A DNA stretch of 64,000 nt from Pseudomonas sp. GOM7 (GTDB lineage: Bacteria; Pseudomonadota; Gammaproteobacteria; Pseudomonadales; Pseudomonadaceae), in contig NZ_CP113519.1 of assembly GCF_026723825.1 (NCBI RefSeq), positions 1,364,001-1,428,000 on the forward strand, written 5' to 3'. Of the stretch, positions 9,071 through 18,456 are shown in pieces (position 1 is the first letter of the stretch; each line of letters starts with the position of its first letter). The notes under the pieces are model-generated. The model had not been told where the DNA came from. It saw only the letters and a list, made by a program, of their open reading frames with translations, and ran no database searches. The position numbers were made by a program, and so were the translations under genes.

Positions 9071-10201
9071 ATGGCCAATTCCTGGCGTATTTCCGCCCTT
9101 GCCGAGCGTCACCGTGCACTGGGTTCCAAGCTCGAGGACTGGAGCGGCATGGGCACCGCCTGGACCTATGCCAGCGACCTGGCCGACGAGCACGAGGCGA
9201 TTCGCACCCGGGCCGGGCTGATGGACGTGTCCGGGCTGAAGAAGGTGCACTATGTCGGCCCGCATGCCGAGAGCCTGCTGGATCAGGCCACCACCCGCGA
9301 CATTTCCAAGGTCTACCCGGGCAAGAGCGTCTACGCCTGCATGCTCAACGAGGCTGGCAAGTTCGTCGATGACTGCATCGTCTACCGCACTGGCCCCAAC
9401 GCCTTCATGGTGGTGCACGGCTCTGGCAGCGGCCACGAGATGCTGGTGCGTTCGGCCCAGGGCCGGCAGGTGGCAGTGCTGTTCGACGACGACCTGCACG
9501 ACCTGTCGCTGCAAGGCCCGCTGGCGGTGGACTTTCTCGCCGAGCACGTGCCGGGCATTCGCGAACTGCCGTACTTCCATCACCTGCAGACCAGGCTGTT
9601 CGAGCGCCCGGTGATGATCTCGCGCACCGGCTACACCGGCGAACGCGGCTACGAGATCTTCTGCAAGGCCGCCGACGCGCCAGCCATCTGGGACAGCATC
9701 CTGGAGAAGGGCAAGGGCCTGGGCATCATCCCCTGTGCCTTCACCGCGCTGGACTGGCTGCGGGTGGAGAGCTACTTGCTGTTCTTCCCCTACGACAACT
9801 CGGAGATGTACCCCTTTGCCGATCAGCCGGCCGGCGACACGCTCTGGGAGCTGGGTCTGGACTTCACGGTGTCGCCAGGCAAGCAGGGCTTCCGTGGGGC
9901 CAACGAACATTACCGCCTGCAGGGCAAGGAACGCTTCAAGATCTTCGGCGTGCTGCTCGAAGGCGACAAGGCTGCCGAGGCCGGCGACACCCTGTGGGCC
10001 GATGGCAAGCAGGTGGGGGTGATCACCTGCGCCATGTACTCGCGGTTGTCCGGCAAATCCATGGCCATCGCGCGTATGGAGGTGCCCTATGCCGAGCAGG
10101 GCGCAGCGCTGGAAGTCAAAGGCAGCCTGACGGTCAACGCCATCGCCCATACCCTGCCGTTCGATGACCCGGAGAAGAAGAAACGTACGGCCAAGGGCTG
10201 A
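9071..10201 (+). CDS. dmmD: GcvT-like tetrahydrofolate-binding subunit DmmD
   Basis: A 376-residue aminomethyltransferase-fold protein (GcvT family) with GLMDVSGLKKVHYVGPHAE near residue 45, SRTGYTGERGYEIFC near residue 185 and ALDWLRVESYLLF near residue 230. In the dimethylamine demethylase complex this subunit is expected to capture the formaldehyde-level carbon on tetrahydrofolate, avoiding free formaldehyde. It follows dmmC after a 103-bp gap with a hairpin, with ACAGGAG upstream of ATG 9071. A stand-alone glycine cleavage T protein is less likely because gcvP and gcvH are absent and dmmABC are adjacent. Confidence 0.84.
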   Translation: MANSWRISALAERHRALGSKLEDWSGMGTAWTYASDLADEHEAIRTRAGLMDVSGLKKVHYVGPHAESLLDQATTRDISKVYPGKSVYACMLNEAGKFVDDCIVYRTGPNAFMVVHGSGSGHEMLVRSAQGRQVAVLFDDDLHDLSLQGPLAVDFLAEHVPGIRELPYFHHLQTRLFERPVMISRTGYTGERGYEIFCKAADAPAIWDSILEKGKGLGIIPCAFTALDWLRVESYLLFFPYDNSEMYPFADQPAGDTLWELGLDFTVSPGKQGFRGANEHYRLQGKERFKIFGVLLEGDKAAEAGDTLWADGKQVGVITCAMYSRLSGKSMAIARMEVPYAEQGAALEVKGSLTVNAIAHTLPFDDPEKKKRTAKG

Positions 10202-10306
10202 GTGTCAGATCCTGCGACCGGGAGTCGTCGCGGGTAAGGAGTTCCTGGGGCAAGGGAACAGGGCCATAAGGATGTGGCCCGATTTGCCTCGAATTGGGGG
10301 GGCGTC

Positions 10307-10648
10307 ATGGCCTGGTTGAACGGTTGGGGGTTTCTGCTGCTGGCCGGTATCTGCGAGGTGTTCTATGCCTCGATCATCCCGCGTACCGACGGTTTCACAC
10401 GGCTGTGGCCGAGCCTGTACTGCGCGTTTTTCCTGGCGCTGAGCATCTACCTGCTGAGCTTGTCTGTTCGCGTGCTGCCGCTCGGGCTGGCCTATGCGGT
10501 GTGGGTCGGTATCGGCACCCTCGGCACGGTAGCCTACGGCGCACTGTTTCTCGGCGAAAGCCTGAACCTGCTGCGCAGCCTGTGCCTGCTGATGATCATT
10601 GGCGGCATCGTCGGCCTCAAGCTATTCACGCCTGATCCCCTGACCTGA
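10307..10648 (+). CDS. SMR family transporter, Gdx-like
   Basis: A 113-residue four-helix small multidrug resistance protein. The essential helix-1 glutamate is present (LLLAGICEVFYA), followed by DGFTRLWPS, YAVWVGIGTLG in helix 3 and a C-terminal GGIVGLKLF. The helix 3 and 4 signatures are closer to the guanidinium/quaternary-amine exporter (Gdx, formerly SugE) branch than to EmrE. SMR proteins act as antiparallel dimers exchanging cation for protons. Location between dmmD and the amidotransferase suggests export of an amine or guanidinium by-product (inference). ATG 10307 follows a G-rich ribosome site; an in-frame ATG at 10274 is less likely. Confidence 0.8.
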   Translation: MAWLNGWGFLLLAGICEVFYASIIPRTDGFTRLWPSLYCAFFLALSIYLLSLSVRVLPLGLAYAVWVGIGTLGTVAYGALFLGESLNLLRSLCLLMIIGGIVGLKLFTPDPLT

Positions 10649-10658
10649 GGAGCCGTCC

Positions 10659-11345
10659 ATGCATGTGCAGGTATTGCAGCACGTACCCTTCGAGGATGTC
10701 GGCAGCATGGCCGACTGGTTCCAGGTGCGGGGCGCCGAATTGCACTACACCCGTTTCTTCGAGGCGGATGCGCGCTTGCCCGACCCAGGTCGCTGCGACC
10801 TGATCGTCGCCATGGGCGGGCCGATGAGCGTCAACGACGAAGCAGAGCTGCCCTGGCTGATCGAAGAGAAGGCTTTCCTGAGGCAGGCCATCGAGGCAGG
10901 TGTGCCGGTGCTCGGCATCTGCCTGGGCGCGCAGTTGATTGCCACTGCACTGGGGGCCCGCGTGCAGCCCAACGCGCTGGCGGAGATCGGCTGGTTCCCG
11001 GTGTGGCGGGCCGAATCGGTTGGCGAGGGCTGCTTCGTCTTTCCCGACCGTATCGAGTTGCTGCACTGGCACGGGGAAACCTACGCCCTGCCCGAGGGCG
11101 CCAGACTGCTGGCCTCCAGCGAGGCGTGCCGGCACCAGGCGTTCCAGATCGGACGTCGGGTGATCGGCCTGCAATGTCACCCGGAGATGACCCCGCAGAT
11201 CGTCGCCGACCTGCTGAACGAATGCGCCGACGAACTCAGGCCGGGCCCCTGGGTACAGACTCCCGAGCAACTGGCAGCAGAACCAAGGCGCTATGTGCCG
11301 GGCAACGCGCTGATGGCGCGGCTGCTGGATTACCTGCTGGGCTGA
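10659..11345 (+). CDS. Type 1 glutamine amidotransferase
   Basis: A 228-residue stand-alone class I glutamine amidotransferase domain. The nucleophile elbow is GVPVLGICLGAQLIA (Cys about residue 88) and the His-Glu pair is in LQCHPEMT (about residue 173). It should hydrolyse glutamine and hand ammonia to a partner, or act as a gamma-glutamyl hydrolase. It starts 10 bp after the SMR gene, as the last gene of the dmm operon. Gamma-glutamylated methylamine intermediates occur in methylamine catabolism, so a role there is conceivable but unproven. Confidence 0.82.
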   Translation: MHVQVLQHVPFEDVGSMADWFQVRGAELHYTRFFEADARLPDPGRCDLIVAMGGPMSVNDEAELPWLIEEKAFLRQAIEAGVPVLGICLGAQLIATALGARVQPNALAEIGWFPVWRAESVGEGCFVFPDRIELLHWHGETYALPEGARLLASSEACRHQAFQIGRRVIGLQCHPEMTPQIVADLLNECADELRPGPWVQTPEQLAAEPRRYVPGNALMARLLDYLLG

Positions 11346-11347
11346 GC

Positions 11348-11374
11348 GCTGCGCGGCCTGATGAGCCGCGCAGC
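11348..11374. terminator. Terminator of the dmm operon
   Basis: A perfect 10-bp stem (GCTGCGCGGC / GCCGCGCAGC, 7-nt loop) sits between the convergent amidotransferase and chemoreceptor genes, 2 bp after the former's stop. It could serve both strands. Confidence 0.7.
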
Positions 11375-11382
11375 TGAGTTGC

Positions 11383-13038
11383 TCACAGACGGAAGTGAGC
11401 GATGTTGCCGCGCAGGGCTTCGCTGGTGCGTGCCAGGCTCTCGCTCTCCTGCTGCGCATGCTGGAAGGCGTCGGCGGATTGCTCCGTGCTGTCGCGTACC
11501 GAGACAATGCCACGGCTGATCTCTTCGGCCACTGCACTCTGCTGCTCGGCCGCCGTGGCGATCTGCTGGTTCATGCCATTGATACGCTCGATCATGCTGA
11601 CGATGCGGGCCACCGCCTCACCGGCTTCGGAAACCCCGGAAACCGATTGCGAACTGGAGCTCTGGCAGCGCTCCATGTAGCGCGCGGTTTCGTCGGCGAT
11701 GCGTTGCAGGTTGGCGATCAGCCCCTCGATCTCGGTGGTGGCCTCCTGGGTGCGCCGGGCCAGGCTGCGCACTTCATCGGCAACCACGGCAAATCCACGG
11801 CCGGCCTCGCCGGCACGGGCTGCTTCGATGGCGGCGTTGAGCGCCAGCAGGTTGGTCTGATCGGCCACCGACTTGATCACGTCGAGCACGCTGCCAATGT
11901 TGCTGCTTTCGGTCTTCAGACGTCCCATGGCCTCGCTGGAGCTGTCGATCACCTGGGCCAGTTCGCTGATCAGGCTCACCGCATGGCCGGCCTTCTGCTG
12001 ACTTTGCGCGGCGGCCTGGTCGGCCTCGCTGGCGGCCTGCGCGGCGGACTCGGCATTGCGTGCCACGTCCTGCACGGTCGCCGCCATTTCGTGCACGGCG
12101 GTGACGATCTGCTCCACTTCGCGCTGAGCTTGAGCCACGCTTTCGGCGTTGCGCAGGCTCGACTCGCTCAGCTCCTGGCTGGAATGGGCCACGGTGCGCG
12201 AGGAGCTGTCGATGTCCTGGGTCACCTGGCGCAGGTTCTGCTGCATGCGCTGCAGCGCAGCGAGCACGCTGTTCTCGGCGCTGTTCAGGCTTTTTTCCAT
12301 CGTGCGCAGGTCGCCTTCGGCCACGCGTTGGGCGATCTGGTTGAGGTCGCTCGGCTCGGCGCCCAGTGCGCGCAGCAGGTAACGGCTGATCAGATGGCCC
12401 AGCAGGGCGGCGAGCAGGAAGCTGATGACGGTGATGGCGATGAGGATGTTGCGTTGTTGCAGCGCGTGCGCCTCGTTCGCCAGAACGTGCTGTTTGCCTT
12501 GCTCGATAGCGTGCTCGAGGTATTGCTCGATGGTGCCGGTCAACTCCTCGAGCAAGGGGGTGCACTGCTCCTTGACCATGCGTTTCGCTTCGACATCCTC
12601 ACCATTGAACAGGTGCTCGGCAATTTCATGGGCGACCTTGCTATAGCGTGCCTCTAGCTGTTCGATGCGGGAAAACAACTCACGCCCTGGGCTCGACACG
12701 TCGCTGTGCGTGGTCATCGCCTGGCGCAGGGCTGCGAGCTTGTCGACGACATCCTTTTCGTGCCGAGCGATGAAGTCACGCTTTGCCCCACGCTCGGCCG
12801 GTTCGCTGTTGAGTGCCAGATTACGCAGTGCGACAGCCCTGTCCTTGACGGCATTGCTGAGCTGGTTGGCCAGCCGTGTACGGGTTTCGATCCCGTTGAT
12901 GTAGTCGGCGAAGTCCCTGTCCGCTGCTGTGATGTTGTAGAACGAGACGCCCGCTATCAGCAGCAGCAGTGCCAGGAGGCAGCCATAGCTGGCATACAGT
13001 AGCGTTCGGATGGAAAAGCGAGTGTTCTGGGACGACAT
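11383..13038 (-). CDS. Methyl-accepting chemotaxis protein, 4HB type
   Basis: About 551 residues. An N-terminal membrane helix (LLYASYGCLLALLLLIAGVS), a 150-residue four-helix-bundle-like periplasmic domain (NAVKDRAVALRNLALNSEPA), a second membrane helix (AITVISFLLAALLGHLI), HAMP, and the signalling hairpin with tip [20 protein letters not shown]. It is a classical transmembrane chemoreceptor. ATG 13038 (MSSQNTRFS) has AGGTG 7 bp upstream and fits the position of the first helix better than ATGs at 13053 or 13089. Convergent with the dmm operon; the ligand may be a methylated amine or related nitrogen source (inference from context). Confidence 0.88.
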   Translation of the reverse strand: MSSQNTRFSIRTLLYASYGCLLALLLLIAGVSFYNITAADRDFADYINGIETRTRLANQLSNAVKDRAVALRNLALNSEPAERGAKRDFIARHEKDVVDKLAALRQAMTTHSDVSSPGRELFSRIEQLEARYSKVAHEIAEHLFNGEDVEAKRMVKEQCTPLLEELTGTIEQYLEHAIEQGKQHVLANEAHALQQRNILIAITVISFLLAALLGHLISRYLLRALGAEPSDLNQIAQRVAEGDLRTMEKSLNSAENSVLAALQRMQQNLRQVTQDIDSSSRTVAHSSQELSESSLRNAESVAQAQREVEQIVTAVHEMAATVQDVARNAESAAQAASEADQAAAQSQQKAGHAVSLISELAQVIDSSSEAMGRLKTESSNIGSVLDVIKSVADQTNLLALNAAIEAARAGEAGRGFAVVADEVRSLARRTQEATTEIEGLIANLQRIADETARYMERCQSSSSQSVSGVSEAGEAVARIVSMIERINGMNQQIATAAEQQSAVAEEISRGIVSVRDSTEQSADAFQHAQQESESLARTSEALRGNIAHFRL

Positions 13039-13616
13039 AAGGGCACCTGCCATGAACATGTTTCTTATGGGCGGATTGTTCTGATGCACGCAAGAACAAG
13101 GGCCGCAGCCTATTCATGCATCCTGCGTCCATCCGCACGCCCTCGAGCGGGGCTGTCGTGTGAAGTGAGGCTCCTGGATCGATCGCCAGGCGATCGGTCG
13201 CGTTCGTTGGCATGGCCTTGAACGCGGAGTAAGAAATGGAGTTGGGAGTCCGGGGCAAAAGGCAGGAGGGCTCTGAGGTTCGTATGGCTGTGCGCCAATC
13301 GAACTCGGGCTTTCCTGACATGCCGCTTTCCAAGTAAGCGGTCATCCTTGAAATCGAGTCTAGAACAGATATCGCAATGGCGCTTCGCTACTTTTGTATA
13401 GCGATATGCCATCCTCATTGAACATGCTGTGCAAGATGTTACCGAGCGGTGCAGGTGGGCGCCCGAAGGTGTGTATGCAGGCCAGGAGATCAAGCCTGGG
13501 TAACATGCCACCGCCATGGCATGGCAGCCGCTGGTGGCGTCTGCGCAGAGGCTGAGGCCCACCGCTGGCTTGTTGGCGGGCCTTTCGACGAAGCGGACAT
13601 GGCCCTGATGAGGTCA
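13039..13616. other. Intergenic gap, no supported gene
   Basis: About 580 bp between two chemoreceptor genes. Open frames here lack protein-like composition or ribosome sites and no clear repeat was seen. The promoter of the 11383-13038 receptor should lie in its left part. Confidence 0.4.
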
Positions 13617-15410
13617 TCAGGCACGGGCCAGGCTGCGTGCATCATGAATGCCAGCGGCGAAGCGCCATTGGCTGTCGTCATAGACCTTGCCCAACCAGCG
13701 TTGCACCAATTCGCGATAGGCCGGTTGTTTACGGTAGTGGGCGATGAACTGGTCGATGCTGCTCAGCAGCGCGGCATTGCTCGGCTGATTGGCCACGGCG
13801 GCGGAGTAGTACCACAGACTGGGGCTGAGGTTACCTGGCAGGATCTCCAGGCGCCCGCGCCAGGGGCTGCGTTCGCCCTGGCAGGCCCAGTGGTAGATCG
13901 GCAGATCGACGGCGAAAGCGTCCACCGTGCCGTTGGCCAGACATTCATGGATCAGGCTCTGGTCGCTGTAGGCCAACAGATTGGCCAGTTCGACCTTGCC
14001 GCCCGGTTTGAGCCGGTTGGCCTGCCAGCGCAGGCCACGTTCTTCCAGGGTGGCCATGGCGGCTGGGTCGTTGATGCAGCCGAGCACCTTGTCGGCCAGA
14101 TCCTCGACGCCCTGGATGCGCGTGTCGCCGGCGCGCTTGGCCAGCACATAAGGCAGGAACACGTAGGGCATGGAGAAGGCCACTCGGTCATAGCCGGGCA
14201 TCGGTGGCATGGCGCTCCATACCAGGTCAGCCTCGCTCTCGCGGCGTTGGGCACCGGCCTCCAGCAGTTGCAGGCAGCGATCCCAGGGGTGTTCGATGAA
14301 GCGGCACTTGACCCCCAGCCAGCGCGCGAAGGCCCGCGCCAGTTCGGCATCCAGCCCTTGTAGTTCGGCACCTGGCTCGCTGCGGAAGGACAGACCCTTG
14401 AAAGCGGGTTCGATGGCCACGCGCAGTTCGCCGCGGGCGCGGATGTCGGCCAGGCGATCGTAGTCTGGGTCGAGTTGCAGGCGCTCCTCGTGCAGCAGGC
14501 GTTGCAGGCCTTGCTTGGGCTGCGTGCTGGCGTATACCGAGCTGAGGTCGCTGAGCAGGGCGCGGCTCCAGTTGCTGCGCCCGCGCAGTTGCGCATCGGT
14601 ACTCATGCCGAGTTGCACGCCGGCGGCGATGACGCGATTGTTGCCCTCTATCTCATCGAGGCGCCCAGCCATCTGGCCGAACAGGTCATGCAGGCTGCTC
14701 AACGAAGTGCCGACCTGGCCGCTGAGCTGTTGTAGCTGCGCCTCGGCACTTTCGAGCAGGGTCGCCAGGCGTGCGCTGAGTTGCGACATGTCGATCTGCT
14801 CGAAGGCCTGGCGGGTGTTGGCCTGGGTGCGCAAGGCCAGGTCGCGAATTTCCGTGGCGACCACGGCGAAGCCACGCCCGGCATCGCCAGCGTGCGCCGC
14901 TTCGATGGCGGCATTGATCGACAGCAGTTGCACGGTGCGGCCGATCTCGTCGATGGCGCGGATCACCTGATGCGAGGCACTGGTGCGCTCCTCGATGGCT
15001 TGTTGCAGTTCGGCGAACTGGCTGGCGAAGAACCGTTGGGTATTGTCCAGCTCGCAGGCCAGCTTGCCGCGCAGTTCATCGGCGCTTTGGCTGCTGTGCT
15101 GAAGAAAGCCACGGGTATGGTCGAGGTAGGTCAGTTGCTCGCCACTGCGTGCGGCAATCTCGCCCAGGTTGTTTTCGCTCTGCTCGATGGCCTGCAGGGT
15201 GTGTCGTTGCAGCGCTTCGAGACGCCCACAAAGCAGGCCGAGGGCGCGCCCGTCGCTGACGGGTGGGTCGCTCAGGCCGCGTTCGAGGCAACTCCGCAAG
15301 CGTTCGGGCAAGCTGCTATCGTCCTGCGCGAGGGCCGTTTCGATATCACCAGCGAGCAAGGCTCGCTGCCAGTCCGACAGAGTGGGGGCGGGGGGCTTGA
15401 ACCAGGCCAT
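13617..15410 (-). CDS. Soluble chemoreceptor fused to a C-terminal solute-binding domain
   Basis: A 597-residue protein with no signal peptide or membrane helix. Residues about 60-290 are a chemoreceptor signalling region with tip [20 protein letters not shown]. From about residue 320 the sequence matches the family 3 extracellular solute-binding fold: [53 protein letters not shown] and a C-terminal [14 protein letters not shown]. Normally that domain is periplasmic; here it should be cytoplasmic, sensing an internal amino acid, amine or other metabolite. It lies between the dmm operon and the second amt gene, hinting at a methylamine-related ligand. The fusion order (receptor first, binding domain last) is unusual. 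Confidence 0.82.
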   Translation of the reverse strand: MAWFKPPAPTLSDWQRALLAGDIETALAQDDSSLPERLRSCLERGLSDPPVSDGRALGLLCGRLEALQRHTLQAIEQSENNLGEIAARSGEQLTYLDHTRGFLQHSSQSADELRGKLACELDNTQRFFASQFAELQQAIEERTSASHQVIRAIDEIGRTVQLLSINAAIEAAHAGDAGRGFAVVATEIRDLALRTQANTRQAFEQIDMSQLSARLATLLESAEAQLQQLSGQVGTSLSSLHDLFGQMAGRLDEIEGNNRVIAAGVQLGMSTDAQLRGRSNWSRALLSDLSSVYASTQPKQGLQRLLHEERLQLDPDYDRLADIRARGELRVAIEPAFKGLSFRSEPGAELQGLDAELARAFARWLGVKCRFIEHPWDRCLQLLEAGAQRRESEADLVWSAMPPMPGYDRVAFSMPYVFLPYVLAKRAGDTRIQGVEDLADKVLGCINDPAAMATLEERGLRWQANRLKPGGKVELANLLAYSDQSLIHECLANGTVDAFAVDLPIYHWACQGERSPWRGRLEILPGNLSPSLWYYSAAVANQPSNAALLSSIDQFIAHYRKQPAYRELVQRWLGKVYDDSQWRFAAGIHDARSLARA

Positions 15411-15435
15411 GGACTACTTCCTCGATGTCCCAGGG

Positions 15436-15455
15436 CCAGGTCGTATTCGACCTGG
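15436..15455. other. Hairpin upstream of the soluble chemoreceptor
   Basis: CCAGGTCG-tatt-CGACCTGG is a perfect 8-bp stem 25 bp upstream of the chemoreceptor start. It could be an operator or a weak terminator for the small gene upstream. Confidence 0.4.
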
Positions 15456-15517
15456 GCGCTGTTGCATAAAGAGCGTTGCGCAGTGTGCATGCCCGGCAGG
15501 CGCAACGCCTGGAAGGG

Positions 15518-15537
15518 CCGGCGGCCCTTGCCGCCGG
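15518..15537 (-). terminator. GC-rich hairpin after the small membrane protein gene
   Basis: CCGGCGGC / GCCGCCGG stem with a 4-nt loop, 8 bp past the small gene's stop in the minus direction. It lacks a T-run. Confidence 0.5.
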
Positions 15538-15545
15538 CAGTGGGC

Positions 15546-15725
15546 TTACTTGAGTTTGGGTAGCTTTTCGTCCGGCAGGGCGTAGCTGTGCTTTTCGTGG
15601 ATCATGGTGGCGATCAGCGCATAGAGGCTGACGCCCGCCACCAGCAGGCTGATGACCATCAGGATGGTCGGCTTGTCGGCGAAGGTGAATACGGCGCTGG
15701 CGCCTTCGTAAGTGGTGATGCTCAT
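15546..15725 (-). CDS. Small single-pass membrane protein next to Amt
   Basis: A 59-residue product starting MSITTYEGASAVFTFADKP, then one hydrophobic helix (residues about 21-41, ILMVISLLVAGVSLYALIAT) and a charged tail ending PDEKLPKLK. A strong AAAGGAG ribosome site lies 8 bp before ATG 15725. It starts 59 bp after the stop of the second ammonium-transporter gene and is followed by a hairpin, so it is probably the last gene of that operon. I do not recognise the family. It may be a small partner of the Amt channel or a sensor accessory; function unknown. Confidence 0.7.
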   Translation of the reverse strand: MSITTYEGASAVFTFADKPTILMVISLLVAGVSLYALIATMIHEKHSYALPDEKLPKLK

Positions 15726-15784
15726 GGCGATGCTCCTTTGCTTCGGGTTGACCCACCGCTTGATGACGGCGGGGCGCTCGTTGG

Positions 15785-17152
15785 TCAGGCGGGTTTGGTT
15801 TCGCCAACCAGCGCTGCCGGCTCACTGCCGCCGACGCTGTTGCTCTGGCCGTACATTGATGACCATTCCGGGTAGGCCTGGGCCGGTACTTCGGTCAGAT
15901 CCAGACCACGCTCCTCGGCATGCGCCGGTACGCGCAGCAGGTCGGCTTTCTTCAGGGCATAGGAAATCAGGTAGCCCGGCACGAAGCCCAGCGCTGCCAT
16001 GACCAGGGCGCCGCCCAGTTGGCCGAGGAAGCTGATCTCCGGCATGCCGTTCACGTTCGGGTAGCCGGCCAGGAAGATGCCGCTGATGACGATGCCGGCG
16101 AAACCGCCGAAGCCATGCACGGCGAAGGCGCCGACGGCGTCGTCGAGGCGGAACTTGAGCAGCAAGTTGTTGACCAGCGGCGCAGTGGCGGATACGCCCA
16201 TGCCGATCAGATAAGCCAGGCCGGGGTGGTAGAGATCCAGGCCCGGCGCGACCGAGATGATGCCTACCAGACCGCCGGACATCATCCAGAACGGCTCGCG
16301 GGTGGTCAGGTAGGCGCCGATCAGGCCGCCGGCGAAGCCCATCAGGGTGTTGAAGGCGAAGGCCGAGAGGTTGGTGGGAGCACCGTAGATGTTGATCCAC
16401 TGCGCGCCCGAGTTGTAGATGATGCAACCACCGAGGAAGCCGAAGAAGCCGACGATGATCATCATCAGACCGACCACGCTCATCGGCATGCTGTGGCCGA
16501 CGATGGCGTTGGCACTGCCGTCGGCGTTGAAGCGGCCGATACGCGCGCCGAGGTTGATCACCACCGCCAGGGTGAAGAAGCCGGCGATCATGTGCACGCA
16601 GCCGGCGGCGCCGACGTCATGGAAGCCCCATTTGACGGTGAGCCAGCCTTGCGGGTGCCAGCCCCAGGACGCCGCCACCAGCCAGAGGAAGCCGCCGAGG
16701 AAGATGGTCATGATGATGAAGGCGCTCATCCGTGTACGTTCGATCAGCGCACCGGAGAGGATCGAGCCGGTGGTGGCGGCGAACATGGCGAAGGCGGCCC
16801 AGAAAATGCCGGTGGCGTTATCGCTGATGTTCGGCCCCATGGACTGGCTCCACGGCATGCCGGCGAGGATGGCGTCCATGCGCGGCACGATGCCGTCCGG
16901 AAAGCCGTTGTAGACCGCCCAGCCGAGCAGGAACACGCTGGGGACGATGAAGCCGAAGGCGAGGATGTTCTTCACGCCAGCGGCCAGCGCGTTCTTCAGG
17001 CGCGACGCGCCGATTTCGTAGGACAGGAAACCGGCGTGAATCATGATCATCAGGGCGACACACCACCAGTAGAATATTTCCATATTCAGGGTGTTGGTCA
17101 TCTCTATCAGAGCTTGTAGCTCCTCCAGAGTGGGTATCTTCTGCTCTTCCAT
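15785..17152 (-). CDS. Ammonium/methylammonium transporter family protein
   Basis: A 455-residue Amt/MEP/Rh-family channel with about eleven membrane helices and no signal peptide. The twin pore histidines are present in AAGCVHMIAGFF and AFAVHGFGGFAG. It is clearly diverged from the AmtB at 4737: helix 1 reads AGFLSYEIGASRLKNAL instead of the AmtB FYGGMARGKN form, and it has a long polar N-terminus (MEEQKIPTLEELQAL). It lies within the methylated-amine island behind its own sigma-54 promoter, so uptake of methylammonium or retrieval of ammonium released by amine oxidation is likely. The small membrane protein downstream probably shares its transcript. Confidence 0.88.
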   Translation of the reverse strand: MEEQKIPTLEELQALIEMTNTLNMEIFYWWCVALMIMIHAGFLSYEIGASRLKNALAAGVKNILAFGFIVPSVFLLGWAVYNGFPDGIVPRMDAILAGMPWSQSMGPNISDNATGIFWAAFAMFAATTGSILSGALIERTRMSAFIIMTIFLGGFLWLVAASWGWHPQGWLTVKWGFHDVGAAGCVHMIAGFFTLAVVINLGARIGRFNADGSANAIVGHSMPMSVVGLMMIIVGFFGFLGGCIIYNSGAQWINIYGAPTNLSAFAFNTLMGFAGGLIGAYLTTREPFWMMSGGLVGIISVAPGLDLYHPGLAYLIGMGVSATAPLVNNLLLKFRLDDAVGAFAVHGFGGFAGIVISGIFLAGYPNVNGMPEISFLGQLGGALVMAALGFVPGYLISYALKKADLLRVPAHAEERGLDLTEVPAQAYPEWSSMYGQSNSVGGSEPAALVGETKPA

Positions 17153-17268
17153 CTTTCAATCCTCGATGCTGTTCTTGGAATGTCTGTCGGTCTTGGCAGT
17201 GGGACTTCAGGTAGATGCCGTTCAGGTCGTTATTTATCTGTAGTTATAAAAAGTTCCCTGTGTGAATA

Positions 17269-17285
17269 GGCAATCCTTGTGCCAG
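17269..17285 (-). promoter_or_regulatory. Sigma-54 promoter of the second amt gene
   Basis: On the minus strand CTGGCACAAGGATTGCC has the exact TGGCAC and TTGC boxes with GG-N10-GC spacing. It is about 117 bp upstream of the amt ATG at 17152. Confidence 0.75.
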
Positions 17286-17396
17286 AAGTCCATCTGCTGG
17301 CACGGCCCTGTGGCCGCGCGTCTCGGAAACATCTGGTTTAAAAATGCCCTCTTTGTGTTCATCGAGTGGGCACCACGCCTGAAAATGGGTCGTGCC

Positions 17397-18383
17397 TCAG
17401 GGGTTCTTCTGCAACATGCTTTGAATCTGCTGCACCGACTCCTGGGTGCGTCGTGCCAGGTTGCGCACCTCGTCGGCGACCACGGCGAAACCACGGCCTT
17501 GCTCGCCGGCGCGGGCGGCCTCGATGGCGGCGTTGAGGGCCAGTAGGTTGGTTTGCTCGGCGATGCCCTTGATCACCCCGGCGACCTGAGCGATCTGCCC
17601 ATAGGTGGCCTGGATGCTCGCCTGTTCGCGTTCCTGCAGGCTGGCGGCGGCCTTCTCGTCGCTGATCTCGCGCACCGCGCCGGTGACGTAAAGCAGCTTG
17701 CCCTGGGCATCGCGCAGGCAGCGGCCACGCTCGCGAAACCAGACTTCGCCACGGCGCTTGTGGCGCATGCGGTATTCCACGGCGTAGAAACCATCGCCGC
17801 TCTTGTCCACCATCGAGGCGTTGAAGGCCTGCATCACCGCCTTGAGGTCATCCGGGTTGACCACCTGGAAGTAACTGTCCCAACCATCGGGAAACTCGGC
17901 GTGGCTGTAGCCGATCAGCTCGCGGAACTGCTCGGACCAGCGGATCAGGTTCTGTGGGTGGTCGGGGTCGCCGTCCACCACGTTCATCGCCCAGCAACCT
18001 TCGGTCAGGGTGCGCTTGGTCAGCTCCCAGACCTGGCGCTCCTCCTCCCAATGCGCCTGTTCGGCCGCCAAACTATGGTTCTGTGCCTGGCTGGCGCGCA
18101 GCTCATCTGCGAGCTGCGCGCATTGTCGTTCGGTCAGGGTCAGGCGCTGTTGCAGCGCGGCATATTCTGCGGCAGTACAGGGGACTGGCGGCTGTTGCTC
18201 ACTGTGCTGGCGAATACGCTGCAGTTCCTCCCAGTCACGCTGCAGGCGCTCCAGGCTGCCGAGCAACTGCGGCTGTCGCTGCAGGTGCGGGCGTTCGTTG
18301 GCTGGCTGGCGCTGGCTGAGCAGGTGTTCGAGCCATTGGTTGAGTTCGCTGACCAGGTTTCCGGTGGTATTGCTGAACCACAT
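17397..18383 (-). CDS. PAS-domain chemoreceptor with shortened signalling tip
   Basis: A 328-residue cytoplasmic protein. Residues 1-125 are polar and helical (coiled-coil-like). Residues about 130-245 form a PAS_3-type fold with [20 protein letters not shown] and [20 protein letters not shown]. The C-terminal 80 residues are the chemoreceptor tip, [20 protein letters not shown], ending only about 30 residues after it, so most of the descending arm of the usual hairpin is missing. No membrane helix. It may join receptor arrays as a short cytoplasmic sensor (redox or ligand through PAS) or signal differently. It lies between the amt gene and the repeat array downstream of tdm. Confidence 0.8.
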   Translation of the reverse strand: MWFSNTTGNLVSELNQWLEHLLSQRQPANERPHLQRQPQLLGSLERLQRDWEELQRIRQHSEQQPPVPCTAAEYAALQQRLTLTERQCAQLADELRASQAQNHSLAAEQAHWEEERQVWELTKRTLTEGCWAMNVVDGDPDHPQNLIRWSEQFRELIGYSHAEFPDGWDSYFQVVNPDDLKAVMQAFNASMVDKSGDGFYAVEYRMRHKRRGEVWFRERGRCLRDAQGKLLYVTGAVREISDEKAAASLQEREQASIQATYGQIAQVAGVIKGIAEQTNLLALNAAIEAARAGEQGRGFAVVADEVRNLARRTQESVQQIQSMLQKNP

Positions 18384-18456
18384 CGGCCGATCCTCCTTGG
18401 ACGTTGACTAGGGCACTGCTTGCTTGCCTAGCAATTCCTTGTCCAATTCCGCTCGG

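Noticed and set aside
13110..13562. Possible small gene between two chemoreceptors
   Set aside because: No recognisable domain, no good start signal and mixed frame preference.
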